64,000 bases of DNA, from contig NZ_LR134355.1 of assembly GCF_900637205.1 (NCBI RefSeq), positions 2,108,001-2,172,000 of the forward strand, read 5' to 3'. This DNA is from Mycolicibacterium chitae (lineage in GTDB: Bacteria > Actinomycetota > Actinomycetes > Mycobacteriales > Mycobacteriaceae). Within the stretch, counting starts at the first letter, position 1. Each line of letters begins with the position of its first letter. The translations under genes and the position numbers were made by a program. The notes beneath the pieces were generated by a model. The model was not told where the DNA came from. It was given only the letters and a program-made list of their open reading frames with translations, and searched no databases. Shown in pieces: positions 7,299 through 17,023 of the stretch.

Positions 7299-8104
7299 GC
7301 GGCCACCACCGGCCAGCCGGGGTACGGCGGCGGCGTGCCGCCGAAGGCCGGACAGTGCGCCTGATGGCTGCACCAGTTGCAGAGCCGCGACGGCTTCGGC
7401 GGGAAATCGCCCGTCGCACCGGCTGATTGAATGGCACGCCACATCGCGATCAGCGTCTTCTCGAAGCGCAGCAGTTCCTCGCGGTCGGGCGTGTAGTCCA
7501 GCACTTGGCCATCAGCCAGATATACCAGTCGCAGCCGCGCGGCCAGCACCCCCCGCGATCGCAGCAGCGCGATCGCGTAGAACTTCATCTGGAACATCGC
7601 CTTGGCCTCGGCGAAGCCGCGGGCCTCCGGCGGTGCCTTGCCGGTCTTGTAATCCACCACGCGCACCTCGCCCGTCGGCGCCACGTCGATGCGGTCGATG
7701 TAGCCGCGCAGCAGCGTGCCGTCCTCGAGTTCCACCTCCACGCGCTGTTCGCAGGAGTCCGGATCGAACCGGGTGGGGTCCTCGAGGCGGTAGTACCCGG
7801 ACAGCAGGGCCTGGGCCTCGGCGAGCAACCGGTCGCGCTGTTCGGCGCCGAACGTCTCGGCGAACTCCGGCTCCTCGGCGGCCAGCAACTGCCAGGCGGG
7901 CTCCACCAGGGACAGCGCGGTCTGCGGGTCGCGCTGCGGGGCCGGCAGCGCGTAGAGCTGTTCGAGCGCGGTGTGCACGACCGAACCGCGCGCCTGGGCG
8001 GCCGACGGCGGCTCCGGCAGCCGATCGATGGCCCGGAATCGGTACAGCAGCGGGCACTGCTTGAAGTCGGCTGCCCGCGACGGTGACAGGGCGGGACGAT
8101 GCAT
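7295..8104 (-). CDS. RecB-family PD-(D/E)XK nuclease with probable Fe-S cluster
   Basis: The 269-residue protein opens with SPSRAADFKQCPLLYRFRAID and has GSVVHTALEQL. The nuclease core GYIDRIDVAPTGEVRVVDYKTGK is typical of the RecB/AddB/Cas4 nuclease fold. A C-terminal CNWCSHQAHC together with the N-terminal Cys17 fits a four-cysteine Fe-S cluster as in AddB and Cas4. It corresponds to M. tuberculosis Rv2119 as I recall; the physiological DNA substrate is not known. The ATG at 8104 is chosen because it begins the conserved SPSR region. It is divergent from trmI across 51 bases and coupled to the thioesterase gene. Confidence 0.88.
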   Translation of the reverse strand: MHRPALSPSRAADFKQCPLLYRFRAIDRLPEPPSAAQARGSVVHTALEQLYALPAPQRDPQTALSLVEPAWQLLAAEEPEFAETFGAEQRDRLLAEAQALLSGYYRLEDPTRFDPDSCEQRVEVELEDGTLLRGYIDRIDVAPTGEVRVVDYKTGKAPPEARGFAEAKAMFQMKFYAIALLRSRGVLAARLRLVYLADGQVLDYTPDREELLRFEKTLIAMWRAIQSAGATGDFPPKPSRLCNWCSHQAHCPAFGGTPPPYPGWPVVAA

Positions 8105-8149
8105 ACTCAGCAGCCTATGCAGCAGCACCGACAAGGCATGGCAGGCTGA

Positions 8150-8992
<843 letters not shown>

Positions 8993-8993
8993 C

Positions 8994-9287
8994 TCAGTCG
9001 TCGCTGTGGACCAGGCCGCGGCGCGCCGAGAGCAATTCGATCTCGGGGCGCGCGGCCACCAACCGCTCCGCGGCGTCGAGCACCTCGACCACGTGGGCGC
9101 GGTCCCCGGCCACCATCGACACCCCGATCCCGGCGCGGCGATGCAACTCCGCTGCTCCCGTCTCGGCGGCGGAGACCGCGAACCGGCGGCGCAATTCGGC
9201 GACGATGGGCCGCACCACCGACCGTTTCTCTTTCAGCGAACGCACGTCGCCGAGCAGCACATCGAACTCGAGCCAGCCGATCCACAC
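8994..9287 (-). CDS. DUF503 family protein
   Basis: The 97-residue protein has the DUF503 pattern: WLEFDVLLGDVRSLKEKRSVVRPIVAELRRRF and then a VSMVAGDRAHVVEVLDAAERLV segment, a ferredoxin-like fold of unknown function. It lies between trmI (convergent) and two exported proteins in the same orientation, the order seen at M. tuberculosis Rv2117 as I recall. Six bases separate it from the lipoprotein gene upstream. Confidence 0.88.
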   Translation of the reverse strand: MWIGWLEFDVLLGDVRSLKEKRSVVRPIVAELRRRFAVSAAETGAAELHRRAGIGVSMVAGDRAHVVEVLDAAERLVAARPEIELLSARRGLVHSDD

Positions 9288-9293
9288 GGTCGC

Positions 9294-9791
9294 TCAGCCG
9301 CCGAAGGCCAACAGCAGGTCGGCGGTCTCGCGGGTCAGCTGCCAGCCGTCCCCGGCCGGCTGGAATTCCATCGGGAAGGTCAGCGGCCCGCTCTCGGGTT
9401 TGGCGGGGGTGGCCGTCACGGTCGCCCACACGTTGCCCGGATCGGCTTCCGACCAGGACAGTTCGGTGGCGGTGAAGCTCAGGGGCAGCAGCTGGTTGTC
9501 GGCCAGCGCCTTGGCGAAGCCGTCGAGCGCGCCGGCCTGATCGGGGGTCGCGCCCTCGACGAGCGGCAGCTTGGCGTCGCCGGGAATCGCGGGGTCGGAG
9601 AGCCGGGCCAACACGTCGGTCAGCGCCGCGGGGTCGGGCAGCGGCGCGACGGCGGGGGCGGGCGCCGAGGTGGTCGTCGGGGTCACCGGCGCGCGGGGTT
9701 CGGCGCCCGGGTCGTCGGAGCACCCCGACAGCCCGAACGCCGCCACGAAGATCGTGGCGGCGCTCAGGACTGACGAAAGGGGCTGACTCAA
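9294..9791 (-). CDS. lppK: LppK-like lipoprotein, MTB12-fold
   Basis: The 165-residue protein has a lipoprotein signal ending in a lipobox (LSGC, Cys24), a Pro/Ala-rich linker, and a domain with PLSFTATELSWSEADPGNVWATVTATP and a final GDGWQLTRETADLLLAFGG. This domain is clearly related to the MTB12 protein encoded one base upstream, so the two are tandem paralogues, one lipid-anchored and one secreted. Function is unknown. The position beside mpa corresponds to lppK (Rv2116) in M. tuberculosis from memory. Confidence 0.85.
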   Translation of the reverse strand: MSQPLSSVLSAATIFVAAFGLSGCSDDPGAEPRAPVTPTTTSAPAPAVAPLPDPAALTDVLARLSDPAIPGDAKLPLVEGATPDQAGALDGFAKALADNQLLPLSFTATELSWSEADPGNVWATVTATPAKPESGPLTFPMEFQPAGDGWQLTRETADLLLAFGG

Positions 9792-9792
9792 C

Positions 9793-10290
9793 TCATCCGG
9801 CGAACATGGACAGCACCTGCGAGGCCGAACCCCGCGAGAGCTTCCAGCCGCCCTGGTCGACGAACGTGATGTTCTGCGTGGTCGGCGTCAGCCCGGGCCC
9901 GGAGGCCGTGACGTTGGCCGTGGCGGTGCCCGGTCCGGCCGGGGCAATGTCGGCGATCGAGAACGACAGTGGCAGCAGGCCCTTGGCGACGGCGTTCTTC
10001 ATCAGGCGATCGGCGGTCTTGCCCTCGATGATGCCGATGCCACCCTCGACCAGATAGCCCTTGCTGCCGAACGGCACGCCCGGATTGGCGAGGCCGTTGA
10101 GCACCCCGTACAGCGCGTCGGCGGTCGGCACACCGGCCACCGGATTCTGCGGCATCGGCGCATCGAACACGGCGAGCTGAGCCTGGGGCGCCGGCGCACC
10201 GGCTGCAATTGAAGTCACACCCGCGGCAGCGGCGCCGGCGATCACGGCGGCGCCGGCGATGGCTGCCACGCCTGTGGCTAGGTATTTCAT
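9793..10290 (-). CDS. Low-molecular-weight antigen MTB12/CFP-2 family secreted protein
   Basis: The 165-residue protein starts MKYLATGVAAIAGAAVIAG, a signal peptide with probable cleavage near AGA. It then shows the MTB12 signature pieces PTADALYGVLNGLANPGVPF, SKGYLVEGGIGIIEG, LPLSFSIADIAP and FVDQGGWKLSRGSA. MTB12 (CFP-2) is an abundant secreted antigen of unknown function. ATG at 10290 is preferred over an in-frame TTG two codons earlier because AGGAAG lies at proper distance only for the ATG. It is divergent from mpa and followed by its lipoprotein paralogue. Confidence 0.92.
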   Translation of the reverse strand: MKYLATGVAAIAGAAVIAGAAAAGVTSIAAGAPAPQAQLAVFDAPMPQNPVAGVPTADALYGVLNGLANPGVPFGSKGYLVEGGIGIIEGKTADRLMKNAVAKGLLPLSFSIADIAPAGPGTATANVTASGPGLTPTTQNITFVDQGGWKLSRGSASQVLSMFAG

Positions 10291-10390
10291 GGTCAAGGCT
10301 TCCTTTCGTTCAGCCGACTCAATCAGCAGAGGCTAACAGTGGTACTGGTGTGTCGAATTGCTACACCGCACACAAAGGCTGAATCGCCGG

Positions 10391-10436
10391 TAGCGTTGAA
10401 GTTGTTACTGCACCAACTTTCGGTGCGGGAGAGGAG
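10391..10436 (+). promoter_or_regulatory. mpa promoter and leader
   Basis: TAGCGT at 10391-10396 is a mycobacterial-type -10 element that would start transcription near 10403, leaving a leader of about 40 bases. The leader holds a small hairpin (GCACC 10410-10414 with GGTGC 10422-10426) and a Shine-Dalgarno GAGGAG at 10431-10436, seven bases before the ATG. The rest of the 10291-10442 gap shows nothing else I can support. Confidence 0.5.
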
Positions 10437-10442
10437 CGCAAC

Positions 10443-12284
10443 ATGAGTGAGTCGGAGCGTTCAGAAGCGTACTCGGACGGTTTCAACACCGCCATGTCCA
10501 GCGAAGACGCCGCCGAGCTCGAGCAGCTGCGCCGCGAGGCCGCGGCATTGCGAGAGCAGTTGGCGGAGGTCGCCGGCGGTGCTGGAGGCGCCCGCAGCGC
10601 GCGCGATGTGCATCAACTCGAGGCCCGGATTGACTCGCTCGCCGCGCGCAACGCGAAATTGATGGAAACTCTTAAAGAAGCCCGTCAGCAACTCCTCGCC
10701 CTGCGCGAGGAGGTCGACCGGCTGGGCCAGCCGCCCAGCGGGTACGGCGTGGTGCTCGACGTGGCCGAGGACGACACCGTCGACGTGTTCACCTCGGGGC
10801 GCAAGATGCGGCTGACGGTCTCGCCCAACATCGACGTCAACACCCTCAAGAAGGGCCAGACCGTTCGGCTCAACGAGGCGTTGACGGTGGTCGAGGCGGG
10901 CAGCTTCGAGTCGGTCGGCGAGATCAGCTCGCTGCGCGAGATCCTGGCCGACGGCAAGCGCGCGCTGGTGGTCGGCCACGCCGACGAGGAGCGCATCGTC
11001 TGGTTGGCCGAGCCGTTGATCGCCGCCAACGATCTGCCGGCCGAGGTCGCCGGTTCGCTCACCGAGGCCGAGCTGGAACTGCGGCCGCGCAAGCTCCGTC
11101 CCGGTGATTCGCTGCTGGTGGACACCAAGGCCGGTTACGCCTTCGAGCGCATCCCCAAGGCCGAGGTCGAAGACCTCGTGCTCGAGGAGGTGCCCGACGT
11201 CAGCTACCACGACATCGGCGGCCTGACGCGGCAGATCGAGCAGATCCGCGACGCCGTCGAGTTGCCGTTCCTGCACAAGGATCTCTACCGCGAGTACGCG
11301 TTGCGGCCGCCCAAGGGTGTGTTGCTCTACGGCCCGCCCGGCTGCGGCAAGACGCTGATCGCCAAGGCGGTGGCAAACTCGCTGGCCAAGAAGATGGCCG
11401 AGCTGCGCGGCGAGGAGTCCCGGGAAGCCAAGTCGTACTTCCTGAACATCAAGGGCCCCGAGCTGCTCAACAAGTTCGTCGGCGAGACCGAGCGGCACAT
11501 CCGGCTGATCTTCCAGCGGGCCCGGGAGAAGGCCTCCGAGGGCACCCCGGTGATCGTGTTCTTCGACGAGATGGACTCGATCTTCCGCACCCGCGGCACG
11601 GGCGTGAGCTCGGACGTGGAGACCACCGTGGTCCCGCAGTTGCTCAGCGAGATCGACGGCGTCGAGGGCTTGGAGAACGTCATCGTGATCGGCGCCTCCA
11701 ACCGTGAGGACATGATCGACCCGGCGATCCTGCGGCCCGGCCGCCTGGACGTCAAGATCAAGATCGAGCGCCCGGACGCCGAGTCGGCCCAGGACATCTT
11801 CAGCAAGTACCTCACCGAGGAACTGCCGATCAACGACGACGACCTCGCCGAGTTCAGCGGCGACCGCGGCCTGACCATCAAGGCCATGATCGAGAAGGTC
11901 GTCGACCGGATGTACGCCGAGATCGACGACAACCGGTTCCTGGAGGTCACCTACGCCAACGGTGACAAGGAAGTCATGTACTTCAAGGACTTCAACTCCG
12001 GGGCCATGATCCAGAACGTGGTCGACCGGGCGAAGAAGAACGCCATCAAGTCGGTGCTGGAGACCGGTCAGAAGGGTCTGCGCATCCAGCATCTGCTGGA
12101 CTCCATCGTCGACGAGTTCGCCGAGAACGAGGACCTGCCCAACACCACCAATCCCGATGACTGGGCACGGATCTCGGGCAAGAAGGGCGAGCGGATCGTC
12201 TACATCCGCACGCTGGTCACGGGCAAGAGTTCCAGCGCCAGCCGCGCGATCGACACCGAGAGCAACCTGGGCCAGTACCTCTAG
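10443..12284 (+). CDS. mpa: Mycobacterial proteasome ATPase Mpa (ARC)
   Basis: Mpa is the hexameric AAA ATPase that recognises Pup on tagged proteins, unfolds them and threads them into the 20S core. The 613-residue protein has an N-terminal coiled coil (about residues 20-95, [15 protein letters not shown] onward) that binds Pup, two OB folds (about 95-240), and the AAA domain with Walker A GPPGCGKT near residue 297. Walker [11 protein letters not shown] lies near 373, followed by the arginine-finger region. The protein ends GQYL, the C-terminal tail that docks into the PrcA ring. Length is near the 609 residues of the M. tuberculosis protein. It converges on a membrane-protein gene with overlapping stop codons. 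Confidence 0.98.
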   Translation: MSESERSEAYSDGFNTAMSSEDAAELEQLRREAAALREQLAEVAGGAGGARSARDVHQLEARIDSLAARNAKLMETLKEARQQLLALREEVDRLGQPPSGYGVVLDVAEDDTVDVFTSGRKMRLTVSPNIDVNTLKKGQTVRLNEALTVVEAGSFESVGEISSLREILADGKRALVVGHADEERIVWLAEPLIAANDLPAEVAGSLTEAELELRPRKLRPGDSLLVDTKAGYAFERIPKAEVEDLVLEEVPDVSYHDIGGLTRQIEQIRDAVELPFLHKDLYREYALRPPKGVLLYGPPGCGKTLIAKAVANSLAKKMAELRGEESREAKSYFLNIKGPELLNKFVGETERHIRLIFQRAREKASEGTPVIVFFDEMDSIFRTRGTGVSSDVETTVVPQLLSEIDGVEGLENVIVIGASNREDMIDPAILRPGRLDVKIKIERPDAESAQDIFSKYLTEELPINDDDLAEFSGDRGLTIKAMIEKVVDRMYAEIDDNRFLEVTYANGDKEVMYFKDFNSGAMIQNVVDRAKKNAIKSVLETGQKGLRIQHLLDSIVDEFAENEDLPNTTNPDDWARISGKKGERIVYIRTLVTGKSSSASRAIDTESNLGQYL

Positions 12285-13432
12285 GACCGCGGGTTGCCGG
12301 CCGTGTAGGTGCGGTAGCGGTCCCGCGCGACCAGGGTGCGGCGCAGGTCGTCGAGCAGCGGATCCAGGAACTGCGCGCGGTACTCCGCGTCGCCGACCGC
12401 GCGCGCGGCCAGGTACATGAAGGTCAGCGCGGTCAGGAACATCGTCATCTGGATCAGCGCGTCCGGGATGGGCAGCGTCATCCCGAACACCTGACCGTCG
12501 GAGGGGCCGCCATTGGTCCACGCGTCCAACAGTTCCGGGCTGATCAGGATCAGGCCGAAGACCATGAAGATCATGCCCGTGGCCACCGCCACCGTGAGGA
12601 CCTGCACCAGCTGTGACAGCGCCACGACGTAGACCACGTTGAGGCGTTCGGCGGCCGACAGCGGCACCCGGCGCGGGCGGTCCGGCAGATCCTCGAACGG
12701 GGTGCCGGCCAACGTCTTTGCGTCCTCGTCGCGCTTGGCGTCGGGGTCCAGGATCGGGCGGACCCGGTGCATGGTGTTCGACACCAGGAACACCGCGGCG
12801 ATGGCGAACAGGAACAGCAGCGCCAGCCAGAGCCGGCCGCGGCCGATCGTCGACGCCATGGTCCACACCGGCGAGTTGAAGAACACCAGCACGGTCAGCA
12901 ACATCACCGGCAGCGCCCGCAGCATCAGCGCCCCGATCGAGGCGAGATTGGTCAGCGTCATTCGGGCGGCCCAACCCAGGATGGCGCCGACTCCCGTTGC
13001 CGTGCACAGCAATATCAGCCCGATGATGACGACGTCGAGCACGATGTCGACGAAGACCAGGACGCTCGGCCCGCCGAAGACGGCGCCGAGCAGAGCGATG
13101 CCGACGGAGGCGAGGGCGATCAGCCGGCGCCGGGGGACCGACTCGACGCGATTGGTCAGCCAGCCCGTCAGCGTGGCGGCGGGCAGCACCAGGACGACGA
13201 TGAACAGCACGAACCATTCGGTGCGCGTGGGGGTGCCGTCGATGTCGATGGTGTGCTCGCCGGTGACCGCGACCACCAGGATCGACGACAACATCACCAG
13301 CGCGAAGGCGGCCTGCGCGGGCGCGGAGCGGGACACCACCCGGCGCACCAGCGTGCCCGGCCGCAGCACGTAGGGCAGGCCGTTGCGCAGGAACCAGCGT
13401 TCGGCCTCGGCGCGCCTGAAGTCGGTGGTCAT
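12281..13432 (-). CDS. Integral membrane protein (Rv2113-like) between mpa and dop
   Basis: The 383-residue protein has about eight hydrophobic segments, beginning after a polar N-terminus ([23 protein letters not shown]). The order of segments and the position between mpa and dop match an M. tuberculosis membrane protein of similar length (Rv2113, from memory). I recognise no functional motif. The ATG at 13432 has GACGAG immediately upstream and gives the expected length. Its last four bases overlap the mpa stop codon. A possible link with the Pup-proteasome system rests only on conserved position. Confidence 0.8.
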   Translation of the reverse strand: MTTDFRRAEAERWFLRNGLPYVLRPGTLVRRVVSRSAPAQAAFALVMLSSILVVAVTGEHTIDIDGTPTRTEWFVLFIVVLVLPAATLTGWLTNRVESVPRRRLIALASVGIALLGAVFGGPSVLVFVDIVLDVVIIGLILLCTATGVGAILGWAARMTLTNLASIGALMLRALPVMLLTVLVFFNSPVWTMASTIGRGRLWLALLFLFAIAAVFLVSNTMHRVRPILDPDAKRDEDAKTLAGTPFEDLPDRPRRVPLSAAERLNVVYVVALSQLVQVLTVAVATGMIFMVFGLILISPELLDAWTNGGPSDGQVFGMTLPIPDALIQMTMFLTALTFMYLAARAVGDAEYRAQFLDPLLDDLRRTLVARDRYRTYTAGNPRS

Positions 13433-13500
13433 CTCGTCGCCAACTCCACACCGTCGGGCGGGGCCGCGCAAGCAGCGACACGACCCACAGCCTCTGCCGC

Positions 13501-13600
13501 TCGGGCTCCTCCGCGGCCTCGTGCCTCGGCCGCTGCGTCGCCCGCTGTGTTGGATGGTCGGGCTCCTCCGCGGCCTCGTGCCTCGGCCGCTGCGTCGCCC
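13501..13600. repeat. Two 43-bp direct repeats, period 57 bp, upstream of dop
   Basis: Bases 13501-13543 recur identically at 13558-13600, separated by 14 bases. The repeats fill most of the gap between the divergent membrane-protein gene and dop, and the second copy ends two bases before the dop -10 element. The repeat unit is GC-rich and has no visible coding role, although the period is a multiple of three. The rest of the 183-base gap (13433-13500) shows nothing clear. Confidence 0.85.
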
Positions 13601-13602
13601 TC

Positions 13603-13608
13603 TAGGCT
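13603..13608 (+). promoter_or_regulatory. -10 element for leaderless dop
   Basis: TAGGCT matches TANNNT and lies seven bases before the dop ATG at 13616, so transcription would start at the start codon. There is no Shine-Dalgarno sequence between them, in keeping with a leaderless message. Confidence 0.6.
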
Positions 13609-13615
13609 GGTGTGC

Positions 13616-15112
13616 ATGCAAAGGATCATCGGCACCGAGGTGGAGTACGGCATCTCGTCGCCGTCCGACCCGACCGCGAACCCGATCCTGACCTCCACGC
13701 AGGCCGTGCTCGCCTATGCCGCGGCGGCCGGAATTCAGCGGGCCAAGCGGACGCGCTGGGACTACGAGGTGGAATCCCCGCTGCGCGATGCGCGCGGATT
13801 CGACCTGAGCCGCTCGACGGGACCGCCGCCGATCATCGACGCCGACGAGGTGGGCGCGGCGAACATGATCCTGACCAACGGCGCGCGCCTCTACGTCGAC
13901 CACGCGCATCCGGAGTACTCGGCACCCGAGGTCACGGATCCCATGGACGCGGTCATCTGGGACAAGGCCGGCGAGCGGGTCATGGAGGCCGCGGCGCGGC
14001 ACGTGGCGTCCGTGCCCGGGGCGGTCAAGCTGCAGCTGTACAAGAACAACGTGGACGGCAAGGGCGCGTCCTACGGTTCGCACGAGAACTACCTGATGAG
14101 CCGACACACCCCGTTCTCGGCGGTCATCGCCGGACTCACGCCGTTCCTGGTGTCCCGGCAGATCATCAGCGGGTCGGGTCGCGTCGGCCTGGGCCCCTCC
14201 GGCGACGAGCCGGGCTTCCAGCTGTCCCAGCGCGCGGACTACATCGAGGTCGAGGTCGGCCTGGAGACCACGCTCAAGCGCGGCATCATCAACACCCGCG
14301 ACGAGCCGCACGCCGACGCCGACAAGTACCGCCGGCTGCACGTCATCATCGGCGACGCGAACCTGGCCGAGACCTCCACCTATCTCAAGGTGGGCACCAT
14401 GTCGTTGGTGCTCGACCTGATCGAGGAGAATGTCGACCTCTCAGACCTGGCGCTGGCCCGGCCCGTGCACGCGGTCCACGTCATCAGCCGCGACCCGACG
14501 CTGCGCGCCACCGTCGCGCTGGCCGATGGCCGCGAGCTGACCGCCCTTGCGCTGCAACGTATCTACTTGGATCGGGTGGCCAAGCTGGTCGACAGCCGCG
14601 ATCCCGATCCGCGGGCCTCGCACGTCATCGAGACCTGGGCCGAGGTTCTGGATCTGCTGGAACGCGACCCGATGGAGTGCGCCGAGATCCTGGACTGGCC
14701 GGCCAAGCTGCGGTTGCTCGAGGGGTTCCGTCAGCGCGAGAACCTGAGCTGGTCGGCGCCGCGGTTGCACCTGGTGGATCTGCAGTACTCCGATGTGCGG
14801 CTCGACAAGGGCCTGTACAACCGGCTGGTGGCGCGCGGCTCGATGAAGCGGTTGGTCACCGAGCAGCAGGTGCTCGACGCGGTCGACAACCCGCCAACCG
14901 ACACCCGCGCCTACTTCCGTGGCGAATGCCTGCGGCGGTTCGGTGCCGACATCGCGGCGGCAAGCTGGGATTCGGTGATTTTCGATCTCGGCGGTGACTC
15001 GCTGGTTCGCATCCCCACGCTGGAGCCGCTGCGCGGCAGTAAAGCGCACGTCGGGGCGCTGCTGGATTCGGTGGACAGCGCGGCCGAATTGGTCGAACAG
15101 CTCACGAACTAG
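13616..15112 (+). CDS. dop: Deamidase/depupylase Dop
   Basis: Dop converts the C-terminal Gln of Pup to Glu so that PafA can ligate it, and also cleaves Pup from substrates. The 498-residue protein begins [20 protein letters not shown], the nucleotide-binding glutamine-synthetase-like start. It contains [19 protein letters not shown] leading to the Dop loop, [22 protein letters not shown], and [22 protein letters not shown]. It is nearly identical to M. tuberculosis Dop in remembered sequence. Nothing typical of PafA rather than Dop is seen, and pafA itself is not in the window. The gene precedes pup by 73 bases and probably has its own leaderless promoter. Confidence 0.97.
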   Translation: MQRIIGTEVEYGISSPSDPTANPILTSTQAVLAYAAAAGIQRAKRTRWDYEVESPLRDARGFDLSRSTGPPPIIDADEVGAANMILTNGARLYVDHAHPEYSAPEVTDPMDAVIWDKAGERVMEAAARHVASVPGAVKLQLYKNNVDGKGASYGSHENYLMSRHTPFSAVIAGLTPFLVSRQIISGSGRVGLGPSGDEPGFQLSQRADYIEVEVGLETTLKRGIINTRDEPHADADKYRRLHVIIGDANLAETSTYLKVGTMSLVLDLIEENVDLSDLALARPVHAVHVISRDPTLRATVALADGRELTALALQRIYLDRVAKLVDSRDPDPRASHVIETWAEVLDLLERDPMECAEILDWPAKLRLLEGFRQRENLSWSAPRLHLVDLQYSDVRLDKGLYNRLVARGSMKRLVTEQQVLDAVDNPPTDTRAYFRGECLRRFGADIAAASWDSVIFDLGGDSLVRIPTLEPLRGSKAHVGALLDSVDSAAELVEQLTN

Positions 15113-15120
15113 CCGCTATC

Positions 15121-15144
15121 CCGGGCAATCCGAATATTGCCCGG
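15121..15144 (+). promoter_or_regulatory. Perfect 9-bp hairpin between dop and pup
   Basis: CCGGGCAAT (15121-15129) pairs perfectly with ATTGCCCGG (15136-15144) around the six-base loop CCGAAT. It starts eight bases after the dop stop and has no T-run, so it may be an attenuator, an RNA processing or stability element, or an operator for the pup promoter that follows. Confidence 0.55.
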
Positions 15145-15150
15145 TAGTGT
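15145..15150 (+). promoter_or_regulatory. Possible -10 element for pup-prcBA
   Basis: TAGTGT fits TANNNT directly after the hairpin and would give a leader of about 29 bases carrying AGGAGG at 15173-15178, seven bases before the pup ATG. A separate promoter would let the abundant Pup and proteasome proteins be made apart from Dop. Confidence 0.4.
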
Positions 15151-15185
15151 GGAAATACATCTGGCGTTGCACAGGAGGATTAGCG

Positions 15186-15374
15186 ATGGCTCAGGAGCAG
15201 ACCAAGCGTGGTGGCGGCGGCGATGACGACGACCTCGACTCTGGAAGTGGTGGCCAGGAACGTCGCGAGAAGCTAGCTGGGGACACCGACGATCTGCTCG
15301 ACGAGATCGATGATGTCCTCGAGGAGAATGCCGAAGACTTCGTGCGCGCGTACGTGCAAAAGGGTGGCCAGTGA
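15186..15374 (+). CDS. pup: Prokaryotic ubiquitin-like protein Pup
   Basis: Pup is the small disordered tag ligated through its C-terminal residue to lysines of proteins destined for the proteasome. The 62-residue product is rich in Gly, Asp and Glu, has the helix-forming Mpa-binding segment ([21 protein letters not shown]), and ends YVQKGGQ. The terminal Gln means that Dop must deamidate it before ligation. AGGAGG lies seven bases upstream of the ATG. Its TGA overlaps the GTG of prcB, so pup, prcB and prcA form one operon. Confidence 0.98.
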   Translation: MAQEQTKRGGGGDDDDLDSGSGGQERREKLAGDTDDLLDEIDDVLEENAEDFVRAYVQKGGQ

Positions 15375-16258
15375 GCTGGTCGTTCAACGCTCCCACTGAC
15401 CGTCTGACCCCTCAATCGCCCATCACCGAGCTGTCCTCGTTCGCCGATCTACTGCGCCGGCAGGCGCCGGATCTGCTGCCGAACGTCCGGGATTCGATCG
15501 GCTCGGGGGCGGATCTGCCGCACGGCACCACCATCGTGGCGCTGAAGTATCCGGGCGGCGTGCTGATCGCCGGTGACCGACGCTCGACGCAGGGCCACAT
15601 GATCGCCGGGCGTGACGTGCAGAAGGTCTACATCACCGACGATTACACCGCCACCGGCATCGCCGGCACCGCGGCCATCGCGGTGGAGTTCGCCCGGCTC
15701 TACGCCGTGGAACTCGAGCACTACGAGAAGCTCGAGGGTGTCGCCCTGACCTTCCCGGGCAAGGTGAACCGGCTGGCCACCATGGTGCGCGGCAACCTCG
15801 GCGCGGCGCTGCAGGGCTTCGTCGCGCTGCCCCTGCTGGTTGGTTACGACCTCGACGACCCGAATCCGCTGGGCGCGGGGCGGATCGTGTCGTTCGATGC
15901 GGCCGGCGGCTGGAACGTCGAGGTCGAGGGCTACCAGTCGGTGGGCTCGGGTTCGCTGTTCGCGAAGTCGGCGATGAAGAAGATGTACACCCGGGTCTCC
16001 GATGCCGACTCGGCGCTCGCGGTGGCCATCGAGGCGCTGTACGACGCCGCCGACGACGACTCGGCTACCGGTGGGCCGGACCTGGTGCGCGGCATCTATC
16101 CCACCGCGGTCACCATCGACGCCGACGGCGCCGAGGACGTGCCCGAGGATCGCATCGCCGAGTTGGCCCGCGAGGTGGTCGCCAGCCGCTCGCGCTCGGA
16201 TACCTTTGGTCCCGACGACAATTCCGGCATCAACGCCGCGCCCCGGGGTGACGCATGA
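15371..16258 (+). CDS. prcB: 20S proteasome beta subunit PrcB
   Basis: PrcB forms the two inner catalytic rings of the 20S core. The 295-residue precursor has a propeptide of about 52 residues ending DLPHG, then [21 protein letters not shown], whose first Thr (residue 53) becomes the N-terminal nucleophile after self-cleavage. Conserved Asp and Lys partners are in this stretch. GTG at 15371 overlaps the pup stop, fixing the start. The C-terminal tail ([18 protein letters not shown]) is variable among species. The stop overlaps prcA as ATGA. Confidence 0.97.
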   Translation: MSWSFNAPTDRLTPQSPITELSSFADLLRRQAPDLLPNVRDSIGSGADLPHGTTIVALKYPGGVLIAGDRRSTQGHMIAGRDVQKVYITDDYTATGIAGTAAIAVEFARLYAVELEHYEKLEGVALTFPGKVNRLATMVRGNLGAALQGFVALPLLVGYDLDDPNPLGAGRIVSFDAAGGWNVEVEGYQSVGSGSLFAKSAMKKMYTRVSDADSALAVAIEALYDAADDDSATGGPDLVRGIYPTAVTIDADGAEDVPEDRIAELAREVVASRSRSDTFGPDDNSGINAAPRGDA

Positions 16259-16965
16259 GCTTTCCGTATTTCATCTCGCCCGAACAGGCGATGCGTGAGC
16301 GCAGCGAACTCGCGCGCAAGGGCATTGCCCGCGGGCGCAGCGTCATCGTGTTGGCCTACGCCGACGGCGTGCTGTTCGTCGCCGAGAACCCTTCGCGGTC
16401 GCTGCAGAAGGTGAGCGAACTCTACGACCGGATCGGCTTCGCCGCCGTCGGCCGCTTCAACGAGTTCGACAACCTGCGGCGCGGCGGCATCCAGTTCGCG
16501 GACACTCGCGGCTACGCCTACGACCGCCGCGACGTCACGGGTCGCCAGCTGGCCAACGTGTACGCCAACACGCTCGGTTCGATCTTCACCGAGCAGGCCA
16601 AACCGTACGAGGTGGAACTCTGCGTCGCCGAGGTCGCGCACTTCGGCGAGTCGAAAGCGCCTGAGCTGTACCGGATCACCTACGATGGGTCGATCGCCGA
16701 CGAGCCGCATTTCGTCGTGATGGGCGGCACCACCGATCCCATCATCGCGGCGTTGAAGGACTCCTACATCGAGAACGCCGCACTGGGCGATGCCGTGCAG
16801 ACCGCCGTCCACGCACTGCAGGCCACCGAGGGCGACGGCGAACCCCGCGTGCTCGGACCCGCCACGCTCGAGGTCGCGGTCCTCGAGGCCACCAAGCCGC
16901 GACGGGCCTTCCGGCGTATCACCGGTGCGGCCCTGGAAGCACTGCTGCCGCAACAGGACGCCTGA
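16255..16965 (+). CDS. prcA: 20S proteasome alpha subunit PrcA
   Basis: PrcA makes the outer rings that gate the 20S chamber and receive the Mpa tail. The 236-residue protein starts [27 protein letters not shown], the gate peptide and first helix. It has [18 protein letters not shown] and ends in the charged and Gln-rich ALLPQQDA. The ATG at 16255 overlaps the prcB stop by four bases. The operon ends here; the next gene is convergent, 58 bases away, and no obvious terminator hairpin is seen in that gap. Confidence 0.97.
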   Translation: MSFPYFISPEQAMRERSELARKGIARGRSVIVLAYADGVLFVAENPSRSLQKVSELYDRIGFAAVGRFNEFDNLRRGGIQFADTRGYAYDRRDVTGRQLANVYANTLGSIFTEQAKPYEVELCVAEVAHFGESKAPELYRITYDGSIADEPHFVVMGGTTDPIIAALKDSYIENAALGDAVQTAVHALQATEGDGEPRVLGPATLEVAVLEATKPRRAFRRITGAALEALLPQQDA

Positions 16966-17023
16966 CCTAGCGGGTCGCACCGTCGACCTGTTCAACACCG
17001 GTGCATTGCCGGCGCCGGCACCC

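Noticed and set aside
10461..13481. Very long open frame opposite mpa (about 1000 codons)
   Set aside because: It is antisense to the clearly conserved mpa and spans a true minus-strand gene in another frame; such frames are a by-product of high GC.
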